Positions 1-10,799 of a stretch of 64,000 nucleotides of DNA are shown here, in pieces. Position 1 is the stretch's first letter; every line of letters starts with the position of its first letter. Source of the stretch: Fallopia convolvulus (Eukaryota > Streptophyta > Magnoliopsida > Caryophyllales > Polygonaceae); contig OZ024735.1 of assembly GCA_964016875.1 (NCBI GenBank), positions 14,113,699 through 14,177,698 on the forward strand, given 5' to 3'. A program made the translations under genes and the position numbers. Under the pieces are notes generated by a model that saw only the letters and a list, made by a program, of their open reading frames with translations, ran no database searches and was not told where the DNA came from.

Positions 1-537
1 TCTACCCCTCTAGGGCCGGCTGCACTCCTTCCTTGCCCCCCAAGCAATAGCTTTGTATTCTACTATAAATACTCTTGTTTTTCATTAATAAAAATCAGCT
101 TGAGAGAGATTAAACCCAAATTGGTTTAATCTATCTCTTGGGTCCAAAAAACTCGAGTTTGTTTATGCTTGCAATTTCCGATCATCATCAACATCTGCGT
201 CAATCATCATCACCATCGAGATCTCTCTCTCTTTGTCGAATCTGAATTATAGTTCATTCAATTAGATTGTTCTAGTTGTGATTGTTAAAGATCAAACTAG
301 TTAATCATTCAGATTTAGCGTCAGAACCAATCGGTTTGAACTATCAAGTTGATTATCATTAATTCAGATCGTCTTCTTTCATATTCATTCAATTCGAATC
401 AGTTTCGTGTTACTTGTGTCTCAAGGAATCTAAAGTTGAAAGCTTTTGTAGGATTGAAGTTATTTGCTGGCAAGATCGGGACTTGTGTGGGTCATATACG
501 AGGTTTCTAAGGAGAATTCCGAGGCAATCACGTATCA
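1..537 (+). mobile_element. 3' terminus of a plus-strand gypsy LTR (element H)
   Basis: This is the R/U5 part of an LTR. It has a TATA-like ctataaat near 64, runs through a segment alike in layout to the element A LTR, and ends exactly at the family terminus CACGTATCA at 537. No primer site follows. Instead the sequence turns at once into an antisense LTR of element A that lacks its last roughly 258 bp. The simplest reading is a plus-strand LTR or element inserted into A's 3' LTR, with gaact (538-542) as the predicted target duplication. The other end lies left of the window, so this is inference. Confidence 0.6.
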
Positions 538-1409
538 GAACTAAACTAGATGAACAATTTTATCAAACCAATCTGAATTGTTGAACACGAAATCGTGAGA
601 GAAGAAGTCTTGATTGATCGATTGAATGAACTTGAATGTTGAAATCACACATGTGTTTTTGGGCCCAAGAGATAGATTAAACCAACTTGGGTTTAATCTC
701 TCTCAAGATGATTTTTATTAATGAAATTGCAAAGTATAAATAGTAGAATACAAAGCTATTCCTTGGAGAGCAAGCAACCTATGTGGCCGACCCTAGGAGA
801 GAGAATTTGGCCCCATATCTTGCTTCCAAAGATATAATAAAATATCTAGACCTATAAAAAACTAGATTCCCTTAAATAGAATAAATCATGGCTGATTTAT
901 TTATTTAAGAAAATATCCTAACAAACTCAAAATATCTCTAACAATCAGGAGAGAGAATATTCAACCAACTAACATAAGCCTATTGATTGAATTTCCCTAC
1001 ATTATTAAAATTTAAAAACACGCCTATATTAATAATAATAAAGATATTTTCTCTACTTAGAATGGTCAAGTCAAAGAGTTGACTTTGACCCATATACCAA
1101 CTTATCTCACCCGGTCACTTATTAGATTCAGCCCTAAAGTGAGACAGGCTAATACATGTTTCTAAATAGAGAAATAGATGAATTTCGGCCCTTATAATTT
1201 AATCCATGGAATCCGGGCTCAATTGATGTCGAATGCACGAGACCCACTTCATCTTGCTTGGCTCTTCTATAACAGCTGCCAATCGAACCAAGATTGTTGT
1301 TGTGCCTTGAGCAATCTTCTTAGCTCGACTCCTTGTGATTGGTCTGTCAGAAGGCACTCGAATCAACTCATCGACGTCGGTTGGAGACATGGCAGGCGTC
1401 ACTGCATCA
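538..1409 (-). repeat. 3' LTR of element A (truncated)
   Basis: It starts in sense with TGATGCAGTG directly after a purine tract and matches 8131-9009. The first 70 codons of the LTR continue the integrase reading frame to a stop near 1199. It carries a W-box-rich dyad at 1064-1090. The last roughly 258 bp of the LTR are missing because of the inverted LTR junction at 537/538. Confidence 0.85.
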
Positions 1410-4085
1410 TTCTCCTCCACTTGAGCTCGAATCGTCTCTGATTCGACGTCGGAATCAAAATCTGGCACATAAAGAGATAGATCAGCCACATTAAACGTTG
1501 GACATTATACTCACCAGGCAAGTCGACATGGTAAGCATTAGGGCCGATTCTTTTGAGAATTCTGAATGGTCCATCTCCACGCTGATCTAGCTTATTCTTC
1601 CTCTTATTTGGGAACCTTTCCTTCCTAAAATGCACCCAAACAAGATCACCTTCTTCAAAGATAACCTGCTTTCGACCCTTGTCAGCATGGGCCTTATACT
1701 TCATGGATTTCCTCTCCAAGTGCATCTTAGTCCTCTCATGTAGCTTCTTCACAAACTCAACCCTCTTGTCAGCTTCAAAGCTCTCTTTTCCTTTGTATGG
1801 CTGAGGCGTCAAGTCCACTGGAGTCCTCAGATTCAGCCCATAAACAACCTCAAAAGGGGTCATTTTTTTAGCTGAATGGATTGACCTGTTATAAGCAAAC
1901 TCCACAAAAGGCAAAACATCTTCCCAACGTTTGAGGTTAGCTTTAAGCATAGTTCTAAGTAAAACCCCTAATGTTCTATTAGTAACTTCAGTTTGCCCAT
2001 CAATTTGTGGGTGACATGAGGTAGAAAACAACAATTTAGTTCCAAACTTTGACCATAAACTTTTCCAAAAATAACTCAACAACTTAGCATCACGATCTGA
2101 AACAATAGAACAAGGAATGACATGCAATCTAACAACTTCTCTAAAGAACAAATCAACAATATGCACAACATCATCAGTCGTGTGACATGGAATAAAGTGA
2201 GCCATCTTGGAAAAACGGTCTACTACTACAAAGATAGAATCTCTACCTTTCCTAGTTCTAGGCAATCCAACAATGAAGTCCATAGAAATGTCCTCCCAAG
2301 GTGAACTAGGAATAGGCAAGGGCTGGTACAAGCCATGAGGGTGAAGTCTAGACTTAGCTTTAGCACACACAACACAACTCTTGACAAATCTAAGCACATA
2401 ATTACTCATCTTAGGCCAATAGTAGTGTTCTTTTATACCTTCTAAAGTCTTTTCTAGACCCCCTATGTCCTCTTGATTCATGAACCTCTTTAGTTAGAAG
2501 CCTACGTATACTAGATGAAGGTATGCATAACTTTCCAGCTTTAAACAAGTAACCATCATCAATAAAGTAGGAATCTATTTCTCCCCTAGACATGCAATTC
2601 TTATAAATTTCAGCAAAGTGAGGATCACTAGCATACAACTCCTTAATCATTGCAAATCCAAGGATCTTAACATCACATAACATACTTGCGAGAAAGGGCG
2701 TCAACTACCACATTCTCTCTGCCTTTCTTATGCTTTACAACATAAGGAAATATTTCCATAAATTCAACCCATCTTGCAAGTCGCCTACTGAGTCTGGATT
2801 GGCCCTTCAAATACTTCAAGGCCTCATGATCAGAATGAATTACAAACTCCTTAGGCCACAAATAATGAGACCAAGTCTTCAAAACCCTAATTATAGCATA
2901 CAATTCTTTATCATAAGTAGGGTAATTCAACTCAGCCCCACTAAGCTTTTCACTAAAATAAGCTATGGGTTTCTTGTCTTGCAAGAGCACGCCTCCTATG
3001 CCATGGCCAGATGCGTCCACCTCAATCTCGAATGCCTTGGAGAAATCAGGGAGTTGGTGCACCGGGGCGTTGCACAACCTGTCCTTCAATGTGTTGAAGG
3101 CGTTCTCTTGTTGCTCTCTCCATTTAAATGATGTATCCTTCTTTTTCAGCTCATGGAGAGGGGCTGCAATTGTGCTAAAATCACGCACAAATCTCCTATA
3201 GAAGCCAGCCAAGCCGAGGAAAGAACGCACCATGGTTGGGGTAGTCGGTTGTGGCCACTCCTTTATAGCCTTGATCTTGTCTTCATCTACCTTCAATCCA
3301 CTTTTAGACACAACAAAACCAAGAAAAATGGTAGACTCTGAGCAAAAAGAACACTTTTTCAAATTAACATAAAGCTTTTCTAACCTCAAAGTGTCCAAAA
3401 TAGCCCTAAGATGATCTACATGTTCATGCAAGGTTTTGCTATAGACTAAGATATCATCAAAGTAGACTACAACAAATTTACCTAAGTGTCTTCTTAAAAC
3501 ATGGTTCATAAGCCTCATGAAAGTACTAGGTACATTAGTTAATCCAAAAGGCATTACTAACCATTCATATAAACCATACTTAGTCTTAAAAGCAATTTTC
3601 CATTCATCCCCTTCCCTCATCCTAATTTGATGGTACCCACTTCTTAAATCAATCTTTGAAAAGAAATTAGCACCATGCAATTCATCAAGCATATCATCTA
3701 ATCTAGGAATGGGATGACGGTACTTAACTGTTATTTGGTTGATCGCCCTGCAATCAACACACATTCTCCAAGTGCCATCCTTCTTTGGCACTAATATCAC
3801 CAGTACCGCGCATGGGCTGAGGGATTCACGCATATAGCCTTTGTCCATGAGGTCTTGTACTTGTCTTTGAAGCTCAGCAGTTTCCTCTGGACTTGCTCTA
3901 TAAGCTGCATGGTTTGGTAAAGAAGCACCGGGCACCAAATCGATTTGATGCTCAATGCCTCTAATTGGTGGAAGGCCTTGTGGCAACTCTTCAGGCATCA
4001 CATCTTCAAATTCCTGTAATAAGTCCTGAATACACTTTGGAAGATGTGAAATATCTTGATTAAGAATTAGTATCTCTTTCCTCAT
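1199..4085 (-). pseudogene. Element A pol: RT, RNase H, integrase
   Basis: Reverse transcriptase, RNase H and integrase of a gypsy polyprotein, which would copy and integrate the element. RT has MCVDCRAINQITVKYRHPIP and the catalytic YFDD (codons at 3453-3464). RNase H shows IEVDASGHGIGG, the YDKELYAI glutamate and SDHEALKYL. Integrase has an H-H-C-C finger (HESRGH ... CVVCAK), MDFIVGLP, VSDRDAK and DGQTEVTNR, so all D, D and E residues are present, then the GPFRILKRIG and NVADLSLYVPD module. Frameshifts lie near 2690, near 2450 and near 1500 (a small deletion relative to the copy at 9100). The tail reads into the 3' LTR. It is in frame with gag-protease upstream, as expected of a single polyprotein. 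Confidence 0.85.
1410..1422 (-). other. Polypurine tract of element A
   Basis: In sense this reads aagtggaggagaa immediately before the LTR start TGATGCAG. The same tract precedes the 3' LTR of element C (49481-49493), which supports its role as plus-strand primer. Confidence 0.75.
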
Positions 4086-6551
4086 AAGAAGTAAGCAAAA
4101 AGAAGTAGGGAAAGAAACACTAGTTTGTGCAATTAGAGAGCGCTTTTCTACACTGCCTTTTAAGCCGATTTTTGGCTCCTTTTGCAGGCTTTATTCCTTT
4201 TGTTTTGTAGCTCTCTGAGTCTCTGAATTTCTCCCAAAATTTGAGCCAAAACGCTCGAGTGGTTTGGGAGATAGCCCCGTTTTCGTCTTAGGTGCGCTGC
4301 TGGAACTGAGGCTCGGCACTTTTGACGAATTGGAAGGCTTTTCTCGGCGTTCCTGGTCCCATTCAGTATCTCCACTCGTTCTTGATGTTGTCCTAAAATT
4401 TGAGCCAGAACGCCCGGGTGGAGACTGGGAAACGCCGCTTGTGTTTGTTGTTGCACCGGGCGCCGAGCGGTGCGGCGCTGCCTTGGCCGGAGCTTCGGCC
4501 TCTTCCTTTTCTTCCTTGGCACGCCTAAGTGCCCTAGATTGGTCCCTTCGTACCTGGTCCTATAAAACTTGTTGGGGCGAAAATGGTAGAAGAGACACTC
4601 TCCTCCCGTCATAGTTAAACGAATAGGTATTAAGCATGCCATCATAAATAACTCTCCTATCGAATAACCATGGTCTACCTAACAAGATATGAGTGTATTC
4701 CATGTTTACCACATCACACATAATATCATCAACATAGTTGCCTATGGAAACACGGACTAAACACTGATGAGTAACTAAGTTAGGACCATCTGAATCATTA
4801 ATGCCATTTAGACCATAACTAGTAGCCCTAGGTTGAGTTTTTAATTGCAAGTGATCAACTACCTTAGCATTTATAATGTTACAGCATCTACCACTATCAA
4901 TTATCTTGCATAACACTTGATTCTTTACAGTACACCTAGTATGAAAAATATTTTCCCTTTGATCTAGCCTAGGTGTTTCTTGTAAAGTAAGAGTACGCAT
5001 GGTTACCAAGGTTAAAGGCTGTTCGGTGCAATCCGGTTCAATGGCCTCCACGTCCTCTTCTTCTTGTCCATTTCTCTCCTCCTCCACTTGATTTGGAGGT
5101 ATTTCTTCATCACTCACATATCCTTCATTGGTGGTAAGGAGAACTTGTTTCTGATTTGGACAATCCTTGGCAAAATGACCTTTTCCTTGGCATTTGTAGC
5201 ACACTATATCACGTGCCCTTTGCTGATTTGGAGGTGCATTGGTAGGACGTCTTTGGCCTTGAGAACCTGTTGGTTTAGGTGAGCTAAAAGCTCCCTTTTG
5301 CTGCAAAGAAGGGTTAGAAGCATAAGAAGTGGAATTTGAACTAGGATTAGAATTATACCTCTTTGGAGCATTCCAAGCTTCCTTCTTCTTCCTTTGTTGC
5401 TGCTCATATAGTAGTTGGGCTGAATGCACTAATGCATTGAGATCCTTGATTTGTTGAATCTCAAGTGTGTCTTTAATTGATTGATTCAGTCCATCCATGA
5501 ATTGGGTCCTTAGAGACCGTTGGGAATGATGAATTCCCGCTTTAAAACTCAAATCCTCTAGCTCATTGAAGTACCCGGTTGGAGACTTGGTGCCTTGTTT
5601 GCATGTGACAACTTTAAGCCTCATGTGCTCGGTATGTTCTTCTGGCACATACTTCTTTCTCATGACAAACTTCAGCTGGCCCCAAGTTTCAATAGGTGGT
5701 AAGGCCTTTCTAATTCTATCCTCCTTCATTCGGAACCACCAATTTCTAGCGGTCCCAACAAAGTGGATAACAACAACAACAACTTTCTCCCATTCTTCAT
5801 AGCCCATGTGATCTAGAATGAAGTTTGTAGCTTGTTCCCACTCTAGATACTTCTCCAGATTGAGCTCTCCACTGAATGGCTCTATCTTGATCTTTATATC
5901 ACGCGTACCAATCTGGTTTATGTTCTGATTAGCGTTGTTGTTGTTGGCTGGCCGTTGTACTCCATAAGCTGTTGGGATATCTTCTACAACCTCATCTTGG
6001 TTGTAAAAATCATCAAGGGGAGGATACCATGGGCGCCTTTCTTCCCCGGGATAGCCATAAGTCACATCATCAAAAGGATTGTTGTATTTTTGTTGTTGAT
6101 GATGAGTGGCTTGAGGAAACCGGTTTGATTGCTGAGTATAGAATTGTTGGTGTGTAACTGGTGGTTGCCTTATCCCGTTGCCTCTTCCTCTACCTCGGCT
6201 GACCGTGGGGGAGTATTGAGCCGGTAGATCTTGTTCTTTGTTGTAGCTAGCAAGCACATCATGCTCTTCATCCACTACATGTTGTTTGCCTTTGTTGCTA
6301 GCTGAGGCATTATTCGGGTCACTAGAAAGCTCAATTGCAGGGGCAACTTTTTGACTTGCTTGAGATGATTCAATTAGTGTTGCAAGTTTCCCCTCAATAC
6401 GCTGCATTCTCGGATTCATGGCTGCAGTTGCAACCTCAGCAACTCATTATTGCCCTTCCCTTATGCTCTCACTAATAGACAACCTAATGAAGTCGATTGC
6501 CTCCTTAGTAAGATTCAATTCAGCCGGGTTAGGCTCAGATGGGATCACCAT
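4086..6551 (-). pseudogene. Element A gag and protease
   Basis: The start at 6551 is chosen because the first residues (EAIDFIRLSIS) match the start of element C gag. A stop or frameshift near 6450 separates this from the long frame beginning at 6419. Visible parts are a retrotransposon gag domain (KIKIEPFSGELNLEKYLEWE, then VGTARNWWFRMKED), a CCHC zinc knuckle CYKCQGKGHFAKDCPN for RNA binding, and an aspartic protease with IIDSGRC as the active-site motif. The long frame ends at an in-frame TAG after FSPQQVL near 4558. Beyond it, to 4086, lies a degraded linker to RT. It would form the particle and process the polyprotein. Confidence 0.82.
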
Positions 6552-7858
6552 TGTTCCTGAAACAAGCAAGAAACGAGAGAGAGTAGTGTGTTCTAAAGCA
6601 AAATCACCACAAACAATACCACACCTTAATCAAGCCAAAACTTGCCTCAAAGCAATCCAATCAACTAATCCAGTATTTGGGTTGAATTGAGGGAGTAAAG
6701 GGGTAGATATGGTGTAGATATGGTATACTAATGATAATTAAATGAAATATGCAGTTCAAGCAAATAGCGAGTATGCAATAAGACAAGCAATGCAAATTAT
6801 CCCTTTATAAGCTTCTAAACACATGCAATCTCTCAATTGACTCTATGCAAGTTAATAAAGCCAAATTTAAGCATGCAAGGACAGAAATATGGTGGGCTAA
6901 AGTGACTTTTATTTCGTCACTACTTTTTCTTCAAAGTATTTTTACTTAGCTAATTTTGTAGCAAGCAATCACTAGGGGTGAAAGTGGCTTGAAACTAGCT
7001 GGGGTAGATCACTTTTCTTTTTCTGATTTTTTTTGACTTTATGCACAATCTACTCTTGTGCTAGAATGAAGAAACAAAGCAAAGCAAGCTAATGCAAAAA
7101 TGAAACAACTAGGGCAGGAACGAACTGATTTTTTTTTTTTATGTAAGTGACTTTAAACTACCAATGAAACCAACTAGAAGCCAAATTAACAAAGAGAAGA
7201 TAGGGCTGGTCGAAATTGATAGGATGCAATAGCAAAAATCAGCAAATATCAACAAGCAATATGAATCTCTATTGATCATGCAAGTAACATGCAATAAAAA
7301 CTCATAAAAATTGTAGGAAAGCAATTGCTAATCTCTATTGCAACTAAACTCAACCAATTCAACCAATAAACATGCAACAAATCCTTAAAAATCTCCTAAT
7401 TGGTTTATTACTTGGGGGGCAAGCAACACAAGGGAGATTAAGGTTTGAATGGTTCTTGGCTGGATTAGGGTTTGGAGGGTTAGTGTTTGGCTCTAGGGTT
7501 GGCGAAGAGGATGGTTAGGGTTTCGGTTTAGGGTTTCACCAAAATTAGGGTTAGGGCTTCTTGAAAATTAGGGTTAGGGTTTCGAGAAGGGGAGGGTGGC
7601 GATCTAGGGTTTAGGGTGGTCCGACTGGGGTGGGGTTGGGTTGGTTGGATTCAGACGGTGGTGGGGAGTGGTGCGGCTCTAGGGAGCGACACCAGATGTG
7701 GTGGTGGTTGGTGGAATTTGGTGGTTGATGGGGAAAAATTCAGATTATGGTCTCAAAGTTAATAGATTATAGTAATGGTGCAAACTTTAGGATAAAAAAC
7801 TGAATTAAATTGACTAGAAAGCAAATTAAGGAAAGAAGAAATTACTTGGCGAGACGCT
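6552..7858 (-). other. Untranslated leader of element A
   Basis: The stretch lies between the primer site and the gag start. It is AT-rich with no convincing ORF, apart from a G-rich block at 7464-7616 on the plus strand. Element C has lost most of this leader, keeping only the gag-proximal part. Confidence 0.7.
7464..7616 (-). repeat. Telomere-like CCCTAA motif cluster in leader
   Basis: On the plus strand the block has many TTAGGG and TTTAGGG words, for example ttagggttagggtttcg. In the sense strand of element A these are AACCCTAAACC telo-box-like motifs inside the 5' leader. The spacing is irregular, so this is not a true telomere array. Confidence 0.65.
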
Positions 7859-7872
7859 GGAATATGATACCA
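7859..7872 (-). other. Probable primer binding site of element A
   Basis: In sense it reads TGGTATCATATTCC, two bases after the LTR terminus CGTATCA. The first eight bases match the initiator-Met tRNA type (TGGTATCA); the following bases do not. Its position directly next to the LTR makes it the best candidate. Confidence 0.5.
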
Positions 7873-7874
7873 CT

Positions 7875-9009
7875 TGATACGTGACTGCCTCGGAATCCTC
7901 CTTAGAAATCTCGTATATGACCCACACGATCCCGATCTTGCCTTGTAACGCTATTTCCGACCTGAATTTGCTATCAAAGTTAATTGCTTGTGAATCAAGT
8001 AACCGAAACTGAATGGAAGATCAATTGAATGAATGGATCGAAATTGATAGAACAATTCAAATAGATAGTTCAACTGAATTGGCTCTAACGCTAAATTCAG
8101 TTGATGAACTAGTATTGATTTTTAACAATCAATCTAGAACTAAACTAGATGAACAATTTTATCAAACCAATCTGAATTGTCGAACACGAAATCGTGAGAG
8201 AAGAAGTCTTGATTGATCAATTGAATGAACTTGAATGCTGAAATCACACATGTGTTTTTGGGCCCAAGAGATAGATTAAACCAATTTGGATTTAATCTCT
8301 CTCAAGCTGATTTTTATTAATTAAATTGCAAAGTATAAATAGTAGAATACAAAGCTATTCCTTGGAGAGCAAGCAACCTATGTGGTCGGCCCTAGGAGAG
8401 AGAATTTGGCCCCATATCTTGCTTCCAAAGATATAATAAAATATCTAGACCTATAAAAAACTAGATTCCCTTAAATAGAATAAATCATGGCTGATTTATT
8501 TATTTAAGAAAATATCCTAACAAACTCAAAATATCTCTAACAACCAGGAGAGAGAATATTCAACCAACTAACATAAGCTTATTGATTGAATTTCCCTACA
8601 TTATTAAAATTGAAAAACACGCCTATATTAATAATAATAAAGATATTTTCTCTACTTAGAATGGTCAAGTCAAAGAGTTGACTTTGACCCATATACCAAC
8701 TTATCTCACCCGGTCACTTACTAAATTCAGCCCTAAAGTGAGACAAGCTAATACATGTTTCTGAATAAAGAAATAGATGAATTTCGGCCCTTATAATTTA
8801 ATCCATGGAATCCGGGCTCAATTGATGTCGAATGCACGAGACCCACTTCATCTTGCTTGGCTCTTCTATAACAGCTGCCAATCGAACCAAGATTGTTGTT
8901 GTGCCTTGAGCAATCTTCTTACCTCGACTCCTTGTGATTGGTCCGTTAGAAGGCACTCGAATCAACTCATCGACGTCGGTTGGAGACATGGCAGGCTTCA
9001 CTGCATCAT
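7875..9009 (-). repeat. LTR shared by elements A and B
   Basis: A complete LTR of 1135 bp, TGATGCAGTG to CGTATCA in sense. It is the 5' LTR of A (primer site at its low end) and at the same time the 3' LTR of B, because integrase-coding sequence with the same purine tract abuts it at 9010. It carries the W-box dyad at 8663-8689 and the 70-codon integrase tail ending near 8798. Confidence 0.85.
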
Positions 9010-10076
9010 TCTCCTCCACTTGAGCTCGAATCGTCTCTGATTCGACGTCGGAATCAAAATCTAGCACATAAAAAGATAGATCAGCCACATTAAACGTTGT
9101 ATGAACATTATACTCACTAGGCAAGTCGATATGGTAAGCATTAGGGCCGATTCTTTTTAGAATTCTGACTGGTCCATCTCCAGGCTGATCTAGCTTAATC
9201 TTCCTCTTATTTAGGAACCTTTCCTTCCTAAAATGCACCCAAACAAGATCACCTTCTTCAAAGATAACCTGCTTTCGACCCTTGTCAGCATGGGCCTTAT
9301 ACTTCATGGATTTCCTCTCCAAGTGCATCTTAGTCCTCTCATGTAGCTTCTTCACAAACTCAGCCCTCTTGTCAGCTTCAAAGCTCTCTTTTCCTTTGTA
9401 TGGCTGAGGCGTCAAGTCCACTAGAGTCCTCGGATTCAGCACATAAACAACCTCAAAAGGGGTCATTTTTGTAGCGGAATGGATTGACCTGTTATAAGCA
9501 ATTCCACAAAAGGCAAAACATCTTCCCAACGTTTGAGGTTAGCTTTAAGAATAGTTCTAAGTAAAATCCCTAACATTCTATTAGTAACTTTAGTTTGCCC
9601 ATCAGTTTGTGGGTGACATGAGGTGGAAAACAGCAATTTAGTTCCCAACTTAGACCATAAACTTTTCCAAAAATAACTCAAAAACTTAGCATCACGATCT
9701 GAAACAATAGAACAAGGAATGCCATCCACTCTAACAACTTCTCTAAAGAACAAATCAGCAATATGCACAACATCATCAGTTGTGTGACATGGAATAAAGT
9801 GAGCCATCTTGGAAAAACGGTCTACTACTACAAAGATAGAATCTCTACCTTTCCTAGTTTTAGGCAATCCAACAATGAAGTCCATAGAAATGTCCTCCCA
9901 CGGTGAACTAGGAATAAGCAAGGGCTGGTACAAGCCATGAGGGTGAAGTCTAAACTTAGCTTTAGCACACACAACACAACTCTTGACAAATCTAAGCACA
10001 TAATTACTCATCTTAGGCTAATAGTAGTGTTCTTTTAAACCTTCTAAAGTCTTTTCTAGACCCCTATGTCCTCTGG
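8798..10076 (-). pseudogene. Element B integrase remnant, running into the LTR
   Basis: The integrase half of a second copy of family A. It shows MDFIVGLPKTRKG, VSDRDAKFLSYFW and DGQTKVTNR (a Glu-to-Lys change at the catalytic Glu seen in A as QTE), then the GDGPVRILKRIG module. A frameshift lies near 9495. Unlike A, the last 244 codons are uninterrupted, and this frame crosses the LTR boundary at 9009 and ends inside the LTR, showing that the LTR encodes the polyprotein tail. RT, RNase H and gag are deleted. Confidence 0.85.
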
Positions 10077-10087
10077 TACAAGCCATG

Positions 10088-10161
10088 TGATTGGTCTGTC
10101 TGAAGGCACTTGAATCAACTCATCGACGTCGGTTGGAGACATGGCAGGCTTCACTGCATCA
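10088..10161 (-). repeat. Stub of the 5' LTR of element B
   Basis: The first roughly 75 bp of the family A LTR, ending on the plus strand at the exact terminus ...ACTGCATCA (10161). It is joined to the integrase fragment by a deletion that removed most of the 5' LTR, leader, gag and RT. Confidence 0.75.
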
Positions 10162-10376
10162 CCTATACTAGATAAATGTGTATACATTGCTCCAAGTTCT
10201 TTTGATGTTATCGCTATTATTTTTGACGATTTGTCTTTGAAGCACATAAACAACCCATATATTTCAGTATTTGGCAAAGTCGATCAAGAGTACATAATTA
10301 TGCATTACTTTAGTTGCTACGATCCTCAACAATACGCCCTTCTCTTTACGAAAGGTGATTCTAGTGTAACACCTCT
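10162..10376 (+). pseudogene. Helitron replicase-helicase fragment
   Basis: A reading frame from the element B boundary to the Cassandra insertion. It resembles the conserved block near the Helitron-like N-terminal domain of plant Helitron Rep/helicase proteins: LDKCVYIAPSSFDVIAIIF, then IMHYFSCYDPQQYALLF, matching the family pattern of a Y-N-P-A segment followed by SCYDPLQYPLLFP. In complete Helitrons this protein does rolling-circle replication. Here only about 70 codons remain, with no Rep HUH motif and no helicase motifs. The frame resumes for a few codons after the Cassandra element (10889) and then meets stops. Identification is from pattern memory and needs a profile search. Confidence 0.6.
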
Positions 10377-10423
10377 AGTGATGTAAGGCCCGAGGCCTTA
10401 GAAATGCTATCCCATGCCAACTC

Positions 10424-10493
10424 GAAGACTTCCCAAGAGGCCACCCATCCTAGTACTACTCTCGCCTCTACACGCTGAACTTTAGAGTTCTTT
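10424..10493 (-). promoter_or_regulatory. 5S rRNA-like block in Cassandra 3' LTR
   Basis: In sense it contains GAGAGTAGTACTAGGATGGG followed by a CTCTTGGGAAGTC-like segment, the core and 3' part of plant 5S rRNA. It lies inside an LTR and lacks flanking 5S gene context, so it is a promoter-like module and not a 5S gene. Confidence 0.88.
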
Positions 10494-10668
10494 GTCCTCA
10501 CTCGAATCATGAAAAGGAAGAGCTCTTGTTGACATGGGGAGCACCTCAATCACTTATAAACTATCGGGGTCTTATAATTCCCCCACTTAAACACTTGTAG
10601 TCCTCGTCAAGGCCCATGGATCTCCCTTTACTTCAAGTAATCGTCCTTTGGGCCAAGCCAACTTGTAA

Positions 10669-10690
10669 CCTAGAGTCGGCTCTGATACCA
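10669..10690 (-). other. Cassandra primer binding site
   Basis: In sense TGGTATCAGAGCCGACTC..., two bases inside the 5' LTR end. It matches the 3' end of the initiator-Met tRNA for the first 13 bases. Confidence 0.85.
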
Positions 10691-10730
10691 TTTGTAAGGC
10701 CATCTTAGATATGCTATCACATGCCAACCT

Positions 10731-10799
10731 GAGAACTTCTTAGGAGGTCATCCATCCTGGTACTACTTTCGTCCTTGCACGCTTAACTTCAAAGTTCTT
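10731..10799 (-). promoter_or_regulatory. 5S rRNA-like block in Cassandra 5' LTR
   Basis: In sense it contains AAGTTAAGCGTGC and GTAGTACCAGGATGG, closer to the plant 5S consensus than the copy in the 3' LTR. It would be the transcription-driving copy if the element is still expressed. Confidence 0.88.

Larger units (their letters stand above)
538..9009 (-). mobile_element. Element A: Ty3/gypsy LTR retrotransposon, CRM-like
   Basis: A near-complete minus-strand element. Order in sense: 5' LTR (9009-7875), primer site, 1.3-kb leader, gag-protease, RT, RNase H, integrase, polypurine tract, 3' LTR (1409-538, cut by element H). The two LTRs are close to identical by eye over their shared part, so the insertion is fairly young. 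The integrase C-terminus reads on into the LTR, no classical chromodomain is visible, and the end contains a GPITR-type motif; these features resemble the CRM clade of chromoviruses. Clade assignment is inference and needs an RT tree. The ORFs are broken by stops and frameshifts. Confidence 0.85.

Noticed and set aside
10669..10690. tRNA genes at the TGGTATCAGAGCC-type sites
   Set aside because: These are primer binding sites beside LTRs; no cloverleaf-forming sequence surrounds them.
10424..10799. 5S rRNA genes
   Set aside because: The matches lie inside LTRs of a complete Cassandra element with target duplication, are diverged and lack 5S array context.
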